Origin: Boseongicola sp.
Lineage (GTDB): Bacteria; Pseudomonadota; Alphaproteobacteria; Rhodobacterales; Rhodobacteraceae
Direction of reading: 5' to 3'
DNA length: 7,448 nt
Assembly (NCBI GenBank): GCA_013042895.1
Contig: JABDPD010000070.1
Span: forward strand, 1-7,448
Positions 5,871 to 7,448 of this stretch are shown here, in pieces (position 1 is the first letter of the stretch; each line of letters begins with the position of its first letter). A program made the position numbers and the translations under genes. Below the pieces are notes generated by a model. The model was not told the origin of the DNA. It worked only from the letters and a program-made list of their open reading frames with translations, and ran no database searches.

Positions 5871-6506
5871 TCAGCCGAAAGACGCGCGAATGAACTGACC
5901 GGTGGTCATAGTACGCACACGGCGTTTGTTGGCGCGCGGCGGTTGCAGCGTCACGATGATCCGCTCAAGAATTGGTACGAGCGAACGCTCAGAGCCTTCG
6001 GCGAGCGGAACGGTGCTGGTGCCTGACTTCATGCGAACACGCAACTGCGCGGGCTTTCCAGGCTCCTTTGAACGCACAATAAATACGCTTTCAATATCGG
6101 CGACTTTCAGGACGGTGCGGACACAGAATCGATCCTTGGCGTTTAGCGTACCGAGGCGCAACTCGCCGCGGGCGCTATCTACCTGAAATTTCATACGAAA
6201 ACCACGGTCGGCGTAACGGTGGAGACCATACCCGACTGCAAGGAAAGCGAAGAGCATGGCAGCTTGGACAGCAATTATGCCGTTTGTCGGGCTGGTCATG
6301 CCGGGCAGAAACAGAACGATTCCCGCAGCGGGGATCATCATCATGCCGACCAGTTTGATGGCCAACTCCCAAAGCGTGCTTTGGTCGTTCTTGCGTTTCT
6401 TCTTTTCGGAGACGTTAAATCCCCAATGCGAGTCCCAAACGCGCAGCTTTGACGGCGCTGTTCTGGTAGCATTTGTATTCCAGAAGTCTTCCGCTAGTGC
6501 GTTCAT
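5871..6506 (-). CDS. Uncharacterised inner-membrane protein, two membrane segments plus a beta-rich domain
   Basis: I do not recognise a named family for this 211-residue protein. Residues 1-45 are polar, with the basic patch SEKKKRKND (33-41), and are probably cytoplasmic. TM1 is about 46-68 (WELAIKLVGMMMIPAAGIVL onward) and TM2 about 76-96 (IIAVQAAMLFAFLAVGYGL), forming a tight hairpin, so both ends should face the cytoplasm. Residues about 100-190 alternate short beta-strand-like segments and end with the amphipathic helix SLVPILERIIVTL. That layout recalls membrane-anchored bacterial PH-like domains, but this is only a structural guess. The start at 6506 is preferred over an upstream in-frame start at 6677 because GGAG sits 10 nt before it and the extra 57 residues look untranslated and would cross the CtrA boxes. 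It is a single gene, convergent with the methyltransferase, and probably under CtrA control. Confidence 0.75.
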   Translation of the reverse strand: MNALAEDFWNTNATRTAPSKLRVWDSHWGFNVSEKKKRKNDQSTLWELAIKLVGMMMIPAAGIVLFLPGMTSPTNGIIAVQAAMLFAFLAVGYGLHRYADRGFRMKFQVDSARGELRLGTLNAKDRFCVRTVLKVADIESVFIVRSKEPGKPAQLRVRMKSGTSTVPLAEGSERSLVPILERIIVTLQPPRANKRRVRTMTTGQFIRASFG

Positions 6507-6544
6507 TTTGTAGCATCTCCGGGCATCCCCTCCCTTGGTGTTCG

Positions 6545-6559
6545 TTAAAAGCGAATGAA
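6545..6559 (-). promoter_or_regulatory. Near-consensus CtrA box (proximal)
   Basis: On the minus strand this reads TTCA-N7-TTAA followed by C, against the alphaproteobacterial CtrA consensus TTAA-N7-TTAAC. There is one mismatch, in the first half-site; the second half-site plus C is perfect. It lies 38 bp before the ATG of the membrane-protein gene, a position that fits a -35-region activator site. Confidence 0.45.
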
Positions 6560-6592
6560 CGTGACGAGAATTGGGCGCCAGTTGGGCAATTA

Positions 6593-6607
6593 TTAAGAAA
6601 GTTTTAA
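6593..6607 (-). promoter_or_regulatory. Perfect CtrA box (distal)
   Basis: TTAA-N7-TTAA is present exactly (TTAAAACTTTCTTAA on the minus strand), 86 bp before the ATG of the membrane-protein gene. The only gene it can serve is that one, since nrdJ ends on the other side. CtrA is the response regulator that controls motility, gene transfer agent and cell-cycle-related genes in Rhodobacterales. Binding here is inferred from the motif. Confidence 0.6.
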
Positions 6608-6703
6608 GACAATGGCTCGCGGCTGGGTTGTGCGGCAGACTATGAGGTACAAAAAAAGGAGAGCGTTTCGGCGACAAGTATTTGTGATAATTGGGTTCTC
6701 ACG

Positions 6704-6727
6704 AAAAAAGGGGGCCGTTTGGCCCCC
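6704..6727 (-). terminator. Rho-independent terminator of nrdJ
   Basis: On the minus strand GGGGGCC, loop AAAC, GGCCCCC and then TTTTTT form a textbook intrinsic terminator (7-bp perfect G/C stem at 6710-6716 and 6721-6727, T-tract at 6704-6709). It lies 134 nt after the nrdJ stop, so the mRNA would carry a long 3' tail. It also insulates the membrane-protein promoter from nrdJ transcription. Confidence 0.92.
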
Positions 6728-6799
6728 TGTTAGTTTCGCTTGTCAGGCTCGATGTTTATATACCGCCCGGTTTATTGCCTGCGGCCTGACCCGCGTTAA

Positions 6800-6817
6800 G
6801 AGCGCGCGCACGCGCTC
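6800..6817 (-). other. Perfect 7-bp hairpin in the nrdJ 3' tail
   Basis: GAGCGCG (6800-6806) and CGCGCTC (6811-6817) pair perfectly around a 4-nt loop. In the nrdJ mRNA it would lie between the stop-proximal hairpin and the terminator. No T-tract follows, so it is not itself a terminator. A role in transcript stability is a guess. Confidence 0.5.
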
Positions 6818-6825
6818 CGTGTGAA

Positions 6826-6853
6826 GGTGGGGGGACGTGAGTGCCGCCCCACC
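6826..6853 (-). other. Stop-proximal hairpin after nrdJ
   Basis: GGTGGGG (6826-6832) and CCCCACC (6847-6853) form a 7-bp stem with a 14-nt loop. It begins 8 nt after the nrdJ stop codon. No T-tract is present. It may protect the 3' end of the coding sequence from exonucleases. Confidence 0.5.
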
Positions 6854-6861
6854 CTGTTGGT

Positions 6862-7448
6862 TTAGCTACACCCGCTTGTCGCGCCGCAGGTGTTGCACTT
6901 CATGCAGGTGCCGTTGCGCACCAGTGTGTAGTTGCCGCAGTCGCCGCATGGGTCCCCCTCATAGCCTTGCATTTTTGCCTTGGTGCGGGCGTCCATCGAG
7001 ACGGTGCCTGTGGCGATGGCGGTTTCGGATTTAACTTCCGCTACGACGGTTTCGAGTGTCGCAACCGCGTCGCCTGCTGAGTCGAGGGCTGTGGCCCCTG
7101 CTCCGCCCTGCACGACCATGAGACCCTGCGGTGCGCGGTTTCTGAGGTAGCCTGTCGAGACGACCTTGCGGAGGACTTCGACTGGGTCTTCGCCGTTTGC
7201 GCCTTCGACTTCCTTGAAGTTGCGCTTGCCTTCATCCTCACCACGACCGAGGTCGTCGAAGCTGACGCCTTCGGGTTTGACGTGTGCGAGGTCGGTGCGG
7301 TCAAGGTAGGACACGGCGAGCTCGCGGAAGATGTAGTCGAGGATCGACGTTGCGTTCTTGATGCTGTCGTTGCCCTGAACCATGCCGGCTGGCTCGAACT
7401 TGGTGAAGGTGAAGGCGTCGACGAATTCCTCGAGCGGCACGCCGTACT
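6862..7448 (-). CDS. nrdJ: Class II (cobalamin-dependent) ribonucleoside-diphosphate reductase, C-terminal part
   Basis: Only the last 195 residues are in the window; the frame runs open through the right edge (tyrosine-glycine-valine before PLEEF). The enzyme reduces ribonucleotides to deoxyribonucleotides using adenosylcobalamin, with no oxygen requirement. The conserved stretch [18 protein letters not shown], then [19 protein letters not shown] and [11 protein letters not shown], matches the end of the catalytic domain in the large alphaproteobacterial NrdJ. A variable, alanine-rich linker follows. The C-terminus carries a cysteine cluster, CGDCG, then TCMKCNTCG and TSGCS. In the family this tail is thought to deliver reducing equivalents to the active site and possibly bind zinc. 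The stop is TAA (6862-6864 on the plus strand reads tta). Three hairpins follow, the last being the terminator at 6704-6727. Confidence 0.95.
   Translation of the reverse strand, partial: YGVPLEEFVDAFTFTKFEPAGMVQGNDSIKNATSILDYIFRELAVSYLDRTDLAHVKPEGVSFDDLGRGEDEGKRNFKEVEGANGEDPVEVLRKVVSTGYLRNRAPQGLMVVQGGAGATALDSAGDAVATLETVVAEVKSETAIATGTVSMDARTKAKMQGYEGDPCGDCGNYTLVRNGTCMKCNTCGATSGCS

Larger units (their letters stand above)
6507..6861. other. Noncoding 355-bp region between the membrane-protein gene and nrdJ
   Basis: Both flanking genes run on the minus strand. The left part (6507-6703) holds the upstream control region of the membrane-protein gene with two CtrA-type boxes. The right part (6704-6861) is the nrdJ 3' region with a terminator and two further hairpins. 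The one plus-strand frame in it (6612-6824) has no ribosome binding site and crosses the terminator, so no gene is called. I could not assign a sigma-70 -35/-10 pair with confidence. Confidence 0.7.

Noticed and set aside
6507..6677. Longer start for the membrane protein (268 residues)
   Set aside because: The extra 57 residues would cover both CtrA boxes, lack a nearby ribosome binding site, and read as low-quality sequence; GGAG fits the start at 6506.
6612..6824. 70-codon plus-strand frame in the nrdJ 3' region
   Set aside because: No Shine-Dalgarno before its ATG, and it crosses the minus-strand terminator and a hairpin; its Arg-rich, Cys-containing product looks random.

Overview
The window looks like core chromosome from an alphaproteobacterium of the order Rhodobacterales (Roseobacter group). 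Clues are the ilvB-ilvN pair with its family-typical protein sequences, a cobalamin-dependent ribonucleotide reductase (NrdJ) with a C-terminal cysteine cluster, GC-rich codon use, a GGGGC-TCT-GCCCC...GATGAAG type intergenic element of a kind I associate with this order, and consensus CtrA boxes. I see no insertion sequence, phage gene, tRNA, rRNA or CRISPR array. Assignments come from reading motifs, not from a database search.

Layout, left to right. (a) 1-2516, plus strand: a hairpin terminator that ends only 26 nt before the ilvB start and so looks like an attenuator, then ilvB (acetolactate synthase large subunit), a short palindromic repeat element carrying the ilvN ribosome binding site, ilvN (regulatory subunit), and a strong terminator. 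(b) 2549-3460, plus: a pirin-family cupin with intact metal ligands. (c) 3461-3678: a convergent intergenic gap with three tandem copies of an 11-bp unit. (d) 3679-4806, minus: a class V PLP-dependent aminotransferase. (e) 4807-5042: a divergent control region that contains a 24-codon upstream ORF with its own ribosome binding site. Its stop overlaps the next start as ATGA, and its ATG sits in a perfect hairpin. (f) 5043-5813, plus: a class I SAM-dependent methyltransferase. (g) 5871-6506, minus: an uncharacterised protein with two membrane segments, preceded by one perfect and one near-perfect CtrA box. (h) 6507-6861: a 355-bp noncoding stretch holding that promoter, the nrdJ terminator and two further hairpins. 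(i) 6862-7448, minus: the 3' end of nrdJ, cut by the window edge.

IlvB and IlvN together form acetohydroxyacid synthase, the first shared step of valine, leucine and isoleucine synthesis. The other genes do not form one obvious pathway. NrdJ supplies deoxyribonucleotides. Pirin, the aminotransferase, the methyltransferase and the membrane protein each appear to be single-gene transcription units. No clearly new multi-gene system is visible. The items most worth a second look are the coupled upstream ORF before the methyltransferase, the CtrA boxes before the unknown membrane protein, the ilvB attenuator-like hairpin, and the GEAS variant of the thiamine-diphosphate metal motif in IlvB.
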